Shown: positions 8,929-17,999, counted from the stretch's first letter. The stretch is 64,000 nt of DNA from Caproicibacter fermentans (GCF_009746625.1 NZ_VWXL01000053.1:1-64000); one strand, 5' to 3'. Made by a program: numbers and translations. Notes: generated from the letters alone by a model not told the origin.

Positions 8929-9663
8929 TTAGAAGGCCGGCAATATCCTGTGTGATTTTGAATTTAAAATCATTTTAAGACCGTCAAAACTCAGATTCAG
9001 AACCAATTCCTCGGGAAATCCAACCTCGTTGATGAGCGCAAACGCCTCCTCAAAACGTCCCACGTCATACCAGATGTGAGCGTCGCTCCCAATGACGACG
9101 GACGCTCGATTTCTTTTACAGGCTTCCAAAAGTTTTTTGGCGTTTGCTCTTGCACCGACTCTGGTCGAGCCGGGGATCAGGGAGGAATTGTTGAGTTCCA
9201 GAGCGGTTCCGCGTTTTTTAGCGGCGGAAACAAGCGCCCCGTAATCCAATGGGTAGCGGCTGTCGTCGGGATGGCCGATGATTTTTACAGATGGATTTTC
9301 CATTGCTCGGATCAGGGCGTTCGTGTTCTGCCGGATGCTTCCGCTCTGAATACAGGGGGAGTGAAGGCTTGCGATCACATAATCGAGTTTTTGGAGCAGG
9401 GAGTCGTCTACGTCGATTGTGCCTTCAAAATCACAGATGTTTGCTTCGATCCCGCAGAAAACCCGGACGCCCTCGAAGGATTCCCGAACAACTTTATAAT
9501 TGCTGAAAAGGGCGGGATTTGCACGCGGCATTTTTTCCGCGTGGTCGCTGGTTCCGACCGCCAAAAGCCCTTTCTGCCGTGCCGATTCGATGTTTTCCCT
9601 GAGGGTGCTGAACGCGTGGCCGCTTGCAAGCGTGTGCGTATGCAGATCAAAAAGCGCTTTCAA
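8929..9663 (-). CDS. PHP-domain phosphatase, YcdX-like
   Basis: A PHP-superfamily metal-dependent phosphoesterase of 244 residues. The metal-binding motifs are DLHTHTLASGHA near residues 6-17, TSDHAEKMP, the GIEANI strand, IASLHSPC, IIGHPDDSRYP and SDAHIWYDVG; this is the full set of the trinuclear YcdX-like subgroup. Translation starts at TTG with GGAGGAAACAGA just upstream. Its start overlaps the stop of the ABC ATPase gene, so it is the last gene of the transporter operon. In that context it could remove phosphate from an imported phosphorylated compound; this is inference. Confidence 0.85.
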   Translation of the reverse strand: MKALFDLHTHTLASGHAFSTLRENIESARQKGLLAVGTSDHAEKMPRANPALFSNYKVVRESFEGVRVFCGIEANICDFEGTIDVDDSLLQKLDYVIASLHSPCIQSGSIRQNTNALIRAMENPSVKIIGHPDDSRYPLDYGALVSAAKKRGTALELNNSSLIPGSTRVGARANAKKLLEACKRNRASVVIGSDAHIWYDVGRFEEAFALINEVGFPEELVLNLSFDGLKMILNSKSHRILPAF

Positions 9664-10697
9664 TCTGTTTCCTCCTTTTTGATCAGGACGACCGTGTCGT
9701 TCAGATCGTAGTCTTCCCGCACGGGGGCGTAGACCGTGACCGGTCTGCCCGAACAGTCGACAGAATAGTGAATCTCACGCCCGCAGTACTGCCGGTTTGT
9801 GATTTTTCCCTCTATTCCGTCTCCCTGCTTAACAATTCGGAATTGATCCGGACGAACGGGAAACAGGTTCTGCTCTTTTAACTCCGAACAGGTCGTGCGG
9901 TCGTGAAAACACGCGTTGGAGCTTTCTTCATAAAACCGATCGTGGTCCCAGATTCCGCGCAGCAGGTTGTATTTTCCCACAAAGGCGGCGGTAAAGGCCG
10001 TGCGGGGATGAAGGTAAATTTCTTCCGGGGTGCCGATCTGTTCCACTCTGCCGTTTTTCATAATCATCATGCGGTCCGCCATCGCGAGCGCCTCGTTCTG
10101 GTCGTGCGTAACGTACAGGATGGTTGCCCCGGTCATTCGGTGGATATCCTGGATTTCTTTTCTCATGCTGATCTTCAGCTCCGCGTCCAGCGCGCTGAGC
10201 GGTTCGTCCATCAAAAGAATTTTCGGCCTTGTGATAATGGCCCTGGCAAGGGCGACGCGCTGCTTCTGCCCGCCGGACAGTTCGTCGGGGTAACGGTCCG
10301 ACAGAGTTGACAGCCCAACGCTTTCGAGCGCCTGATCGATCAGCCTGTTCTTTTCCGCCGCGTCCATCCGGGCGTATTTTTTCCGGAGCAGGGGAAACTC
10401 CGCGTGCTGGCGAACCGTCATATTCGGCCAGAGGGCGAAGGACTGGAATACCATTCCAAGATTTCGCCGTTCGACCGGGAGACATTGCTCAGGGGAGGAG
10501 TAAAGTGTGTCGTTTAAAAGAATGGAGCCTGAGGATGGCGTTTCAAAGCCGCCCGCCAACCTGAGCAGCGTGGTTTTTCCGCAGCCGGAGGGCCCAAGAA
10601 TACAGAGAAATTCCCCGTCGCCGATTTCTATGGATACGTCGGACAGAGCAATGTTTTTTCCATATAGTTTTGACAAATGTGTGATTCTCAGGCTCAT
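9660..10697 (-). CDS. ABC transporter ATPase (Fbp/Afu/Pot type)
   Basis: The 345-residue ATPase of a periplasmic-binding-type importer. It has Walker A GPSGCGKTT near residues 34-42, Q-loop VFQSFALWPNMTV, signature LSGGQKQRVALARA, Walker B ILLMDEPLSALDAELK and the H-loop VTHDQNEALAMADR, followed by a TOBE-type C-terminal domain (residues ~240-345). GGAGG precedes the ATG. It overlaps the permease stop by 4 bases and the phosphatase start by 4, giving tight translational coupling. The family covers ferric, spermidine, thiamine, 2-aminoethylphosphonate and sugar-phosphate importers; the neighbours favour the last group. Confidence 0.92.
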   Translation of the reverse strand: MSLRITHLSKLYGKNIALSDVSIEIGDGEFLCILGPSGCGKTTLLRLAGGFETPSSGSILLNDTLYSSPEQCLPVERRNLGMVFQSFALWPNMTVRQHAEFPLLRKKYARMDAAEKNRLIDQALESVGLSTLSDRYPDELSGGQKQRVALARAIITRPKILLMDEPLSALDAELKISMRKEIQDIHRMTGATILYVTHDQNEALAMADRMMIMKNGRVEQIGTPEEIYLHPRTAFTAAFVGKYNLLRGIWDHDRFYEESSNACFHDRTTCSELKEQNLFPVRPDQFRIVKQGDGIEGKITNRQYCGREIHYSVDCSGRPVTVYAPVREDYDLNDTVVLIKKEETD

Positions 10698-12421
10698 AAA
10701 ATGCTTTCCTCCATCCTTTTTAAGGCGTCTTTATGGCTGGAACGGGTTCCTTCGGCATCGTGCTCCGGCGATCGTTCTTTCTTTCCGCCGGATTCCCGGC
10801 ATCCATACTGAATCAGGCCGTAGCCGAAAAGAATCAGAATGACGATCAGAACGGAGAACGCATACGCAATGTTGTAATCGCCGGACTGCTGAAAGTTGAA
10901 AACGGTCAGCCCGATGGTTTTGGTTCCGGCGGAGGCCAAAATGGAGGACAGCGTCATTTCCGTCAGGGAGGAGACAAAAATCAAAAGGGAGCTGGATAAG
11001 GTTTGCCTGAACAGCAAAGGAGTCAGAATTTTTTTCCACATTCTGATTTTTCCGCCGCCGGCTACATGGGCCGCCTCTTCCAGGGACGGGTGAATGCAAA
11101 GCATGGCCGCGGTGCTGCCTTTGATCTGAAGAATCAGATAACGTGTAAGGTAGGCCGCGATCAGAATCCAAATGCTGCCGTAGACGCCCGGAATCTTCGA
11201 CCAGTGGAAGATCATTGCGAGGGCAAGCACAATGCCGGGAATCGCATAGGTCAGCGACGCGCAGAATTCCAGCAGGCGAACCGCGGCGCCTTTGCCGCGC
11301 AATTTTTGGTAGGCGGCCGCCGTACCGATGAGAATACACACCGCGCAGGTGGTTAGCGAGAGGAACAAGCTGTTGCAGACCGCATTCAGCACGCCGCTGT
11401 TGGTAAACAGGAACCGGTAGTTTTGAAAGGAAAGGTTCGCGGGTGAAAAGCGCTGGCCGTAAATTTTTTGAAAGGACGCGGCTGTCATATTCAGCAGAGG
11501 AACCAGATCAAGCAGCAAAAAAACCGTGATGCCGATCCACTCGACGCGTCTGCGCGCAGTTTGATTCAGAAAGATGCGCGCGGAAAAATCAGGACGGATG
11601 CTGTCCGTCTGCCTGGATTTTCCGGCAAAGGCGGTCATGGTAAGAGATCCGGCAACCGCCACGACGGAAAGCAGCACGGACAACGCGGAAGCGAGGGAAA
11701 ACGAATCGGGGCCGAAACCGATCGCCTTTTCATAGATATAGGTGCTGAGTACCGGGATGGAAGCGGGAATTCCCAGAAAAGCGGGCACTGAAAAATTATC
11801 CATGCACGAAAGGAACGCCAGTACGCTTCCGCCGAGGATTGCCGGCGCGGCCTGAACCAGATCGATTCGAAACAGGGTTTCCCACCGGCCGCAGCCGGCT
11901 GCCCTGGCAGCCCACTCCAGCTCTCTGGGAATTTTCCGAAGCGTGTTGACGGTCGTCAGGTAAACGAGCGGAATGTTGCAGATGCCGAGAACAAAAATGA
12001 TTCCGCCAAGCGAATACAGATTGACCGGTCCAAGATGCAGCAGGCGCAGAACGCGATTGAGTTCGCCGCTGCCCGTTAAAACGCTGGTCCAGGAAATGGT
12101 GATGACGTAGGATGGAATGATGAAAGGGGCGAGCACGAGCAATTCGAGCAGCTTTTTCCTTTTCAGATTCCAATAGGCGTTCAGAAAAGCAAACAAAACG
12201 CCCAGAGCGGTCGACAAAAGCGTTGAGACCAGCGCGATTACAACCGTGTTTCCGATTGCGCGAATGGTTCGTGAATCTTCAAACAGCGCGGCATAGTTCC
12301 CAAAGCCATATCCGCCGCCCTGCGACAGGCTCATCAGGACCAGTCGGAATAAGGGAACAAGGAACAGAAAAACGACGGCGGCACAGCCGAGCGCCTGATA
12401 GAGCAGGTTCCTTTTTTTCAT
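10694..12421 (-). CDS. ABC transporter fused permease (FbpB/AfuB type)
   Basis: A membrane protein of 575 residues with about twelve transmembrane segments, made of two homologous permease halves. Each half carries an EAA-like loop (ELEWAARAAGCGRWETLFRIDL in the first, EEAAHVAGGGKIRMWKKILTP in the second) that docks on the ATPase. Such duplicated permeases are typical of the ferric/AfuB/2-AEP branch. ATG 12421 is chosen because GGAG lies 9 bases upstream and the first membrane helix follows directly; an open frame extends to 12475. The C-terminal 35 residues are charged and cytoplasmic. It follows the binding-protein gene by 63 bases. Confidence 0.9.
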   Translation of the reverse strand: MKKRNLLYQALGCAAVVFLFLVPLFRLVLMSLSQGGGYGFGNYAALFEDSRTIRAIGNTVVIALVSTLLSTALGVLFAFLNAYWNLKRKKLLELLVLAPFIIPSYVITISWTSVLTGSGELNRVLRLLHLGPVNLYSLGGIIFVLGICNIPLVYLTTVNTLRKIPRELEWAARAAGCGRWETLFRIDLVQAAPAILGGSVLAFLSCMDNFSVPAFLGIPASIPVLSTYIYEKAIGFGPDSFSLASALSVLLSVVAVAGSLTMTAFAGKSRQTDSIRPDFSARIFLNQTARRRVEWIGITVFLLLDLVPLLNMTAASFQKIYGQRFSPANLSFQNYRFLFTNSGVLNAVCNSLFLSLTTCAVCILIGTAAAYQKLRGKGAAVRLLEFCASLTYAIPGIVLALAMIFHWSKIPGVYGSIWILIAAYLTRYLILQIKGSTAAMLCIHPSLEEAAHVAGGGKIRMWKKILTPLLFRQTLSSSLLIFVSSLTEMTLSSILASAGTKTIGLTVFNFQQSGDYNIAYAFSVLIVILILFGYGLIQYGCRESGGKKERSPEHDAEGTRSSHKDALKRMEESIL

Positions 12422-12484
12422 TTCTGATAATCTCCAAAAAGGGCCGCGGTTTTCCGCAGCCCGGCTTTTTATCATCCCGGTTCG

Positions 12485-13549
12485 TTAACCGAACATTTTG
12501 CTGAATTTTTCTTTATCGCTGTCTCGTGTCTGAACAAGTTTTGAAAGATCATACGTCAGATTTTTGATTTGATCGACGGATTGAAACCCGTCGGGAGCCT
12601 TTACTCCGGATTTAATGGGCGTATAGCCGATTTGCGAGGTTGCCGCCTGGCCGCCGTCGGACAGAAGAAAATCCACAAAGGCCTTGGCCTGGCGCTCGTT
12701 CGGAGTACCTTTGACAATTCCAATCGGTTCGGTGACGCTTAAAGAGCCCTCGCTGGGGTAGATGAAATCGACCGGCGCGCCCTTTGCCTTGTCGCGAAGC
12801 GCAAGATAATCCACTACAATGCCGCAGGATTTCTGACCGGCGAGCACCGCTTTTTCCACGGCACCGTTACCCTGCTGAACGGATACGCCGTTTGTTTTCA
12901 AAGACTGATAATAATCCCAGCCGATTCCGTCCGTCCTTGTCAGAACCCCGAGATTGTATGCCGCCGCGCCGGAATACAGCGGGCTCGGCATCACCAGATT
13001 GTCCTTGTAATCGGCGGACTTTAGGTCCTTGTACCCCGCCGGCGGTTTTTTCACCAGGTCGGTGTTAATCACGATTCCCGTGGAAATAATTTTGGTTCCG
13101 GTGTATGTATGGTCCGCGTCATAGTAATCGCTGCTGATTCCTTTCAGCTCCGGGGAAGCGTAGCTCATCAGCAGGTCGGCCGATTTCAGGGATTCAAAGG
13201 TTGCCGCGTCCGCCACCAGAAGCAGATCGGCTTTTACCGCCCCGGCCTTTTTTTTCGCGAGAATTTTACTGACGACTTCTTCCGTTCCGCTGCGGAAGAC
13301 GTTGACTTTGATCTCGGGCTGCTTTTTGTTGAAAGCCTGAATCAGCGCCTGAATATCCTGCTCCGGCTGCGAGGTGTAGATGGTTACGCTCCCTTTTAAA
13401 GTATCCTTCTGCGACGATGCTGCCGAACTGCTTGATGACGGCGCCGTGTTCGTTTGGGAGGAAGCCGAGCCGTTCCCGGCACAGCCTGAAAAATTTGCCG
13501 CCATGCAAAGAGCGAGAATGCCGGCTGCCAGCTTGGTTTTTGTTTTCAT
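12485..13549 (-). CDS. ABC transporter binding lipoprotein (FbpA/AfuA type)
   Basis: A 354-residue extracellular substrate-binding lipoprotein. The signal peptide (MKTKTKLAAGILALCMA) ends in a lipobox, FSGC, followed by a Ser/Thr/Ala-rich linker. The mature part begins VTIYTSQPEQDIQALIQAF, the usual start of cluster-D iron/AfuA/PhnS-like binding proteins, and continues with DLLLVADAATFESLK and YTGTKIISTGIVINTD. I do not see the adjacent tyrosine pair that ferric-binding proteins use, which argues against iron, but this was judged by eye. ATG has GAAGGAGAA upstream and overlaps the stop of the isomerase gene by 4 bases. Confidence 0.88.
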   Translation of the reverse strand: MKTKTKLAAGILALCMAANFSGCAGNGSASSQTNTAPSSSSSAASSQKDTLKGSVTIYTSQPEQDIQALIQAFNKKQPEIKVNVFRSGTEEVVSKILAKKKAGAVKADLLLVADAATFESLKSADLLMSYASPELKGISSDYYDADHTYTGTKIISTGIVINTDLVKKPPAGYKDLKSADYKDNLVMPSPLYSGAAAYNLGVLTRTDGIGWDYYQSLKTNGVSVQQGNGAVEKAVLAGQKSCGIVVDYLALRDKAKGAPVDFIYPSEGSLSVTEPIGIVKGTPNERQAKAFVDFLLSDGGQAATSQIGYTPIKSGVKAPDGFQSVDQIKNLTYDLSKLVQTRDSDKEKFSKMFG

Positions 13550-14328
13550 TGCAGATTCTCCTTCAGCTTTTTAATATATTTCATATTTTCGCGAAGCATG
13601 GTGTATTGGCCGGAAGCGTCAAAGCCCTCAATGACCATGGGACAGCCGCTGTGTTCCAATGCCGGCCACAATCTTCTAAAAGAAAAATCGCCGTCCGAAA
13701 GAAGCGTGTGGTACGTCGCGCCCCGGCGGTTGCTGATGTGGATTTTCGAGACCTTGGGGAGGTCCCGAAGATGATTGAACAGCTCTTTTTCATTGTCGCA
13801 GTGAGCAACATCGACCGTATAGGAAAATTCGCGGTAGAGGCCGCGGGTGATTTCCCGGACGTCGTCCGGAGTTGTCATGATCTCCTTTGGGATTTTTTCC
13901 ATCATCTCAAGAGAAACCGAGACGCCAGACCGACTCGCGTACCGGAAGATTTCTTCCAATCCCCGATAGGCTAGCTCCTGATAAAGCGGACGGTTTCCGC
14001 AAAGGGATTCCCGGGGAGGGTGCACCGTCAATTCCCGGGCGTGCAATTTTGCCGCCAGATCAATGGAATTCCTGATTTCGTCCAGCGAGGCTCTGCGGAT
14101 TCGCCGGTTCACCGATGCAAAATTCAAATCCCAGGTTTTGCTGTGTACAAAAATTGGAAGCGGACAGCGATCCAGCAGGCTGAGACATTCCGCTTCCCTG
14201 TATCCTCTGCTGTCGAACTGCTGCGCCCAAAGCTCGATGCCTTCCGCCTGGAATTCACGCGCCGCTCGGAACAGCTCCGGCAGCGCAGCGCTCCACATGA
14301 GCGTTGAAGAAAAAAAGATTTGATTCAC
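13546..14328 (-). CDS. TIM-barrel sugar-phosphate isomerase/epimerase-like protein
   Basis: A 260-residue member of the xylose-isomerase-like TIM-barrel / AP endonuclease 2 family. Visible features are EGIELWAQQF near residue 33, ELTVHPPRES in the central barrel, SVSLEMMEKIP, YTVDVAHCDNEKEL and KVSKIHISNRRG, then MVIEGFD near the end; these strands carry the metal-binding Glu, Asp and His residues of the family. Translation starts at GTG with GGGGGAAACAGCC upstream. It is the first gene of the leftward operon and shares its intergenic region with the divergent RpiR regulator. Its role is probably isomerisation or cleavage of the imported compound; the substrate is not known. Confidence 0.8.
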   Translation of the reverse strand: MNQIFFSSTLMWSAALPELFRAAREFQAEGIELWAQQFDSRGYREAECLSLLDRCPLPIFVHSKTWDLNFASVNRRIRRASLDEIRNSIDLAAKLHARELTVHPPRESLCGNRPLYQELAYRGLEEIFRYASRSGVSVSLEMMEKIPKEIMTTPDDVREITRGLYREFSYTVDVAHCDNEKELFNHLRDLPKVSKIHISNRRGATYHTLLSDGDFSFRRLWPALEHSGCPMVIEGFDASGQYTMLRENMKYIKKLKENLQ

Positions 14329-14413
14329 GGCTGTTTCCCCCTAAATGACAAGCTCATCATAAAGCCGGCGCGTTAAGTCAATGTTATCGGATGGTTATGA
14401 TTTGTTTAATGTT

Positions 14414-14447
14414 TTTCATATAAATTTAAATGAAATTTAATTTTCAT
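14414..14447. promoter_or_regulatory. Candidate RpiR operator with three half-sites
   Basis: The region between the divergent operon and the RpiR gene contains TTTCAT (14414-14419), ATGAAA (14430-14435) and TTTCAT (14442-14447), which form two overlapping inverted repeats. The right copy overlaps the expected -35 region of the regulator's promoter, whose -10 TATAAT is at 14464-14469. This layout would allow one protein to control both directions. Binding by RpiR is inferred from position only. On the leftward side a TTGACT/TATGAT pair can be seen, but its spacing is only 15 bases. Confidence 0.45.
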
Positions 14448-14489
14448 TTTTGATCAAGGACAGTATAATGGAACAAAGGAGGAATAGGG

Positions 14490-15317
14490 ATGGATTTGTC
14501 CGATGTGAATCAAGCTGATTTTACCAAAGCAGACCATATCATCCTGAATTATCTGATGAGTCACGAAAACACGCTGTATTTTGAAACGGCGAGCGAGATA
14601 TCCGCCAAAATCGGCGTCAGCCCGGCGACCATCGGCAGGTTCTGGCCGAAGATTGGCTATGCGAGTTTGAAGGAGTTAAAACGAAAGCTGGTTTCCCAAA
14701 ACAGCACGACTCCGGTTTCCAAAGTAAAAAAGACGCTGTCCGCGCTGCCGGACTCCGACCGGACGACGTCCGAACTGATTCTTAAAAACATAGAGGCGCT
14801 GGAAAAAACGCTGCGGCTGATTTCCCCGGAAGCAATGGACACGGCGGCCCGACTGATTACCCAAACGCCGAAAATCTATATTTTTGCTCCGGATGCTTCC
14901 TATGGGGTTGCCCTTGTCATGAGGTACCGGCTGCGGCGGTTCGGCATGGAACCGATCTTTCTGGAGGGCGGTTCTTCCCTGTATGAATCCCTGAACAATG
15001 TTCGAAAGGAGGATCTGGTAATTCTTTTCTGTTTCAGCCGTGTTCTTGCGGAAACGACTGTTTTGATGCAGCACAGGCAAAACGTAGGATACTCCTGTGT
15101 CGTGTTCAGCGACCTGTTGTCGGACGGACTTCAAAACACGGAGGCTTTTCTCTATTGCTACCGGGGAGAACCGACGGAGTACCACTCCATGGTAAGCGCG
15201 ATGGCCGTAGTGGACAGCCTGATTATTAAAATAGCCATGAAATCACATGATTTCATGGCTAGGATCGACCAGCTGAACGGCCTTCGGGGGAAATATCAAA
15301 AATTGATCCGCCGATAG
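14490..15317 (+). CDS. RpiR-family transcriptional regulator
   Basis: A 275-residue regulator with an N-terminal RpiR-type helix-turn-helix (residues 1-80; SEISAKIGVSPATIGRFWPKIGYASLKELK) and a C-terminal SIS domain (residues ~120-260; IYIFAPDASYGVALVMRYRLRRFG, then LVILFCFSRVLAETTVLM). SIS domains bind phosphosugars, so the effector is likely a sugar phosphate. GGAGGAATAGGG precedes the ATG and a clear TATAAT lies about 20 bases before the start. It is divergent from the ABC/isomerase/phosphatase operon, which it probably controls. Confidence 0.9.
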   Translation: MDLSDVNQADFTKADHIILNYLMSHENTLYFETASEISAKIGVSPATIGRFWPKIGYASLKELKRKLVSQNSTTPVSKVKKTLSALPDSDRTTSELILKNIEALEKTLRLISPEAMDTAARLITQTPKIYIFAPDASYGVALVMRYRLRRFGMEPIFLEGGSSLYESLNNVRKEDLVILFCFSRVLAETTVLMQHRQNVGYSCVVFSDLLSDGLQNTEAFLYCYRGEPTEYHSMVSAMAVVDSLIIKIAMKSHDFMARIDQLNGLRGKYQKLIRR

Positions 15318-15451
15318 GTGGAACAATCCCCGCCTGCGTGATATAATCTGGGGTAAAAGAAGAGCGGCTCTCAACAAAAGCCCGTGCCGGAAGGCGGAAT
15401 GCACTTGACGGGATTCAGATTTTATATTTCATGACAGAAAGGAATAACGCG

Positions 15452-15940
15452 ATGATCAGTCCAACCTACGGGAAATGCAGCGACGAGCAAATGATCAATA
15501 TCATAGCAAATTACATCCGGACGAACAGCAAAACATCCGAGGGATTTAACCTGACTGTAGGAACGGACAGCCAGAATTTTTCCGATACCAAGATAGTGGT
15601 TGTAGTCGCCGTTCAGAATATCGGTCATGGCGGAATCTTTTTCTACGATGTTTTCAGAATCAACAAGATCGACAACATCAGGCAAAAGCTTCTTTACGAA
15701 ACCAATATGAGCCTGATGTATGCGGACAGGGTGCTGTCGAGATTTGAAGACCTTTGTCAAAAAATGAATTTGGATTCGAGTAAAATTAATATTTGTATTC
15801 ACGTTGACGCAGGTTCCAATGGAAAGACCGGTAAATTGATTCCGGAGCTTGTCGCATGGGTCAGGGCCTGCGGCTATGAATGCAAGGTCAAGCCGGACTC
15901 TTTTGCGGCAAGCAGTATAGCGGACAGATTCAGCAAATAG
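15452..15940 (+). CDS. YkuK-like RNase H-fold protein (DUF458)
   Basis: A protein of 162 residues resembling Bacillus YkuK (DUF458), predicted to have a ribonuclease H-like fold. Features are NLTVGTDSQNF near residue 34 with the leading catalytic-type aspartate, KIVVVVAVQNIGHGG, then ICIHVDAGSNGKT near residue 118 and AASSIADRFSK at the end. ATG 15452 has GAAAGG at an ideal distance; an earlier in-frame ATG (15431) has no ribosome site. Enzymatic activity is not established for the family as far as I know. The gene stands alone; 15941-16152 holds nothing I can identify. Confidence 0.8.
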   Translation: MISPTYGKCSDEQMINIIANYIRTNSKTSEGFNLTVGTDSQNFSDTKIVVVVAVQNIGHGGIFFYDVFRINKIDNIRQKLLYETNMSLMYADRVLSRFEDLCQKMNLDSSKINICIHVDAGSNGKTGKLIPELVAWVRACGYECKVKPDSFAASSIADRFSK

Positions 15941-16152
15941 ATCATATCACATTCCTTGTTTCCCCGGATCTCGTTGGCTTTATCGGTCCTTTCCGATGGG
16001 ATCCGGCAGTGCGCCCGGAAGCCGGCATAGCGCAGATTACAGCCGGTCAGAAGCGCCGCGGCCAGAGTTTTCGAATTTCGGAAGAGGCCGCTTTCCCGCT
16101 GCGCCCGCTGGAAGCAAATAGGATCGCCGCGCAGAAAACGAACAGAAATTTT

Positions 16153-16995
16153 CTAATTCCACATTTCATAAGAACCGTTCCTTTGCTTTTTCAGTAGAAC
16201 TTCGCTGGCTTTTCGCTCAACCTCCCTGGCCTCGCCGCGGTTGGGCCGAATGGAAAAAGCAGGTTCGCAGACGCGGACAAACTGCGACATGTTGCAGTTT
16301 CCAGCCCGTTCGCCGATGCCGAAAATGGTTGTGTCAATATAAAGAGCCCCCGCTTTTGCGGCGGCAAGGGAGTTTGCAACGGACATGCCCAAATCGTTGT
16401 GAGCGTGGATCTCAACCTCCATGCCGGTATACTGAATCAATTCCTGAATAGCCTGAAACGCACGGGAGGGGCTCAGTACCCCGACCGTATCGGCGAAGCG
16501 GACGCGCTTGATTCCTTTTTGCCGCAGCTCGTTTGACAGCGTAATCAGGAAGGTCGGGTCCGCCCGGGACGCATCCTCAAAGCCGACCGTCACCTCGGCG
16601 CCCCCGGAAAGGGCGAGCTCGACGCAGGACAGCATTGTTTTAAGAAGCCAGCTTTTATTACGCCGCAGCTTGGAATAGATTTGAACATAGGAAACGGGTA
16701 CGCCGATATGGATGATATCCGGTCCGCACGAGGATGCGGCTTTGATTTCATCGGCATTCATGCGGCTCCACACGGAAATTCTGGAATTGCGCTTTCTATG
16801 GACGATTTCCCGTATGGTATCCTGCTCATAGGACCCCATCGCGGGGATTCCCGCTTCAATCTGGTCGATTCCGGCGTCGTCCAGCATGGCAGCGATTCTG
16901 ACTTTCTGCTCCGTTGTCATGGCGAAGCCGGGGCTTTGCTCACCGTCGCGCAGGGTGGTGTCAACCAGCTTCTTTTTTGGTTTCACCGCATTCAC
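16153..16995 (-). CDS. nifV(alpha): Homocitrate synthase, alpha subunit (N-terminal half)
   Basis: This 280-residue protein corresponds to the N-terminal catalytic TIM barrel of NifV, which condenses acetyl-CoA and 2-oxoglutarate to homocitrate, the organic ligand of FeMo-co. It carries LVDTTLRDGEQSPGFAM (the HMGL-like signature with the metal-binding aspartate), VTVGFEDASRADP, RFADTVG and the metal-binding EIHAHNDLGM, then GIGERAGNCNM. The C-terminal regulatory/dimer region is missing because it is encoded by the preceding gene, as in C. pasteurianum. GTG 16995 is possible; GTG 16986 sits 8 bases from GGGGG and may be the real start. It overlaps nifV(omega) and is the last gene of the nif operon; no clear terminator follows. 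Confidence 0.88.
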   Translation of the reverse strand: MNAVKPKKKLVDTTLRDGEQSPGFAMTTEQKVRIAAMLDDAGIDQIEAGIPAMGSYEQDTIREIVHRKRNSRISVWSRMNADEIKAASSCGPDIIHIGVPVSYVQIYSKLRRNKSWLLKTMLSCVELALSGGAEVTVGFEDASRADPTFLITLSNELRQKGIKRVRFADTVGVLSPSRAFQAIQELIQYTGMEVEIHAHNDLGMSVANSLAAAKAGALYIDTTIFGIGERAGNCNMSQFVRVCEPAFSIRPNRGEAREVERKASEVLLKKQRNGSYEMWN

Positions 16996-17959
16996 CCCCT
17001 TCCCGGGTATTCGTTTTTATCAGTTCAAGAAATTCACCGTCCGTCAGGCTTCTCCGCTTGGCGACGCTGACCCGGCGAACCAACTGCACAATTTGAGAAA
17101 TCTCATCGGAATAAGCCGCGAGTCCCATTTCCCGCATTTTCAGCGCGACGGAGGCTTTTCCTGAATGCTTGCCGATGACAAGCCTTCGCTGCGCACCGAC
17201 CAGCTCCGGTTTGTAGGGCTCGTAAATTCTTGGGTTTTTCGCGACTCCGTCCGCATGAATCCCGGCTTCCACATAAAAAATTTCTTCGCCGATTACCGGC
17301 TTGTGCCTTGGAACCGGAATTCCGGTGATTTCTTCCAACAGCCGGCTTGCGCGCGGCATCGCGGAATAATCCTGAGTCGGCTTATACCGGGCGAGCAGGC
17401 GAAGGGCAAGAAAAACTTCCTCCGTCGGGGCGAATCCGCCGATGCCGTTAAAACCGGTGACCACGTTCCGCTCCCCGAACAGAATCCATTCCACCGCGGC
17501 GGCCGTCGCACAGGCATAGCCGTTTTCCGGGCAGAACTCGATTTTTCCGGAGAGGTTTTTTACAATCTGCCGGTACGCCATGTCTGCGTTGTGGCACATT
17601 AAATCGTCCAGACCGGTTACGCGCACATAGGGCAGAACACGGCACTGCCGGAGAAAAGGGATTTCACTGATTCCGTTAATATGTACCTCGCGGATCACAT
17701 CCGGTCTGACGGCGCCGCCGTTTATCCGGCACACGTAGAATCCGATTTCCGGAATTCTGGGAACCTCCGACAGATCGTCTAATTTGAGAATGTATTTTCC
17801 GCCGCGCGGCAGTGCTCCGATTTTTCGGTATGCGTTTTCTGAGAGTTCGATATAATCCGTTCCCAGTTCCAATAGAAGCTCACAAAGCTCGCCGAGCTGA
17901 CCTGGCGACGCCTGATAGCAATCCAGACAACTCAAAGTTTTGTCCGTTACTCGAATCAT
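16961..17959 (-). CDS. nifV(omega): Homocitrate synthase, omega subunit (C-terminal half)
   Basis: A 332-residue partner of NifV(alpha). The second half holds the communication and C-terminal elements of homocitrate/isopropylmalate synthases: YVEAGIHADGVAKNP, YEPYKPELVG and LVIGKHSGKASV. The first 200 residues look like a degenerate HMGL barrel: the opening VTDKTLSCLDC replaces the catalytic TLRDGEQ. So this subunit probably cannot catalyse alone and works with NifV(alpha). The order omega before alpha matches C. pasteurianum. ATG 17959 is favoured since AGGAGG lies 9 bases upstream; TTG 17965 is too close to it. Confidence 0.87.
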   Translation of the reverse strand: MIRVTDKTLSCLDCYQASPGQLGELCELLLELGTDYIELSENAYRKIGALPRGGKYILKLDDLSEVPRIPEIGFYVCRINGGAVRPDVIREVHINGISEIPFLRQCRVLPYVRVTGLDDLMCHNADMAYRQIVKNLSGKIEFCPENGYACATAAAVEWILFGERNVVTGFNGIGGFAPTEEVFLALRLLARYKPTQDYSAMPRASRLLEEITGIPVPRHKPVIGEEIFYVEAGIHADGVAKNPRIYEPYKPELVGAQRRLVIGKHSGKASVALKMREMGLAAYSDEISQIVQLVRRVSVAKRRSLTDGEFLELIKTNTREGGECGETKKEAG

Positions 17960-17999
17960 TCCCAAATCCCTCCTGTTCCAAAACGGGGAAACGTCCCCG

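Noticed and set aside
9660-13549. Reading the ABC genes as a ferric iron importer
   Set aside because: The coupled isomerase and phosphatase, the RpiR/SIS regulator and the lack of an obvious tyrosine pair favour a phosphorylated organic substrate.
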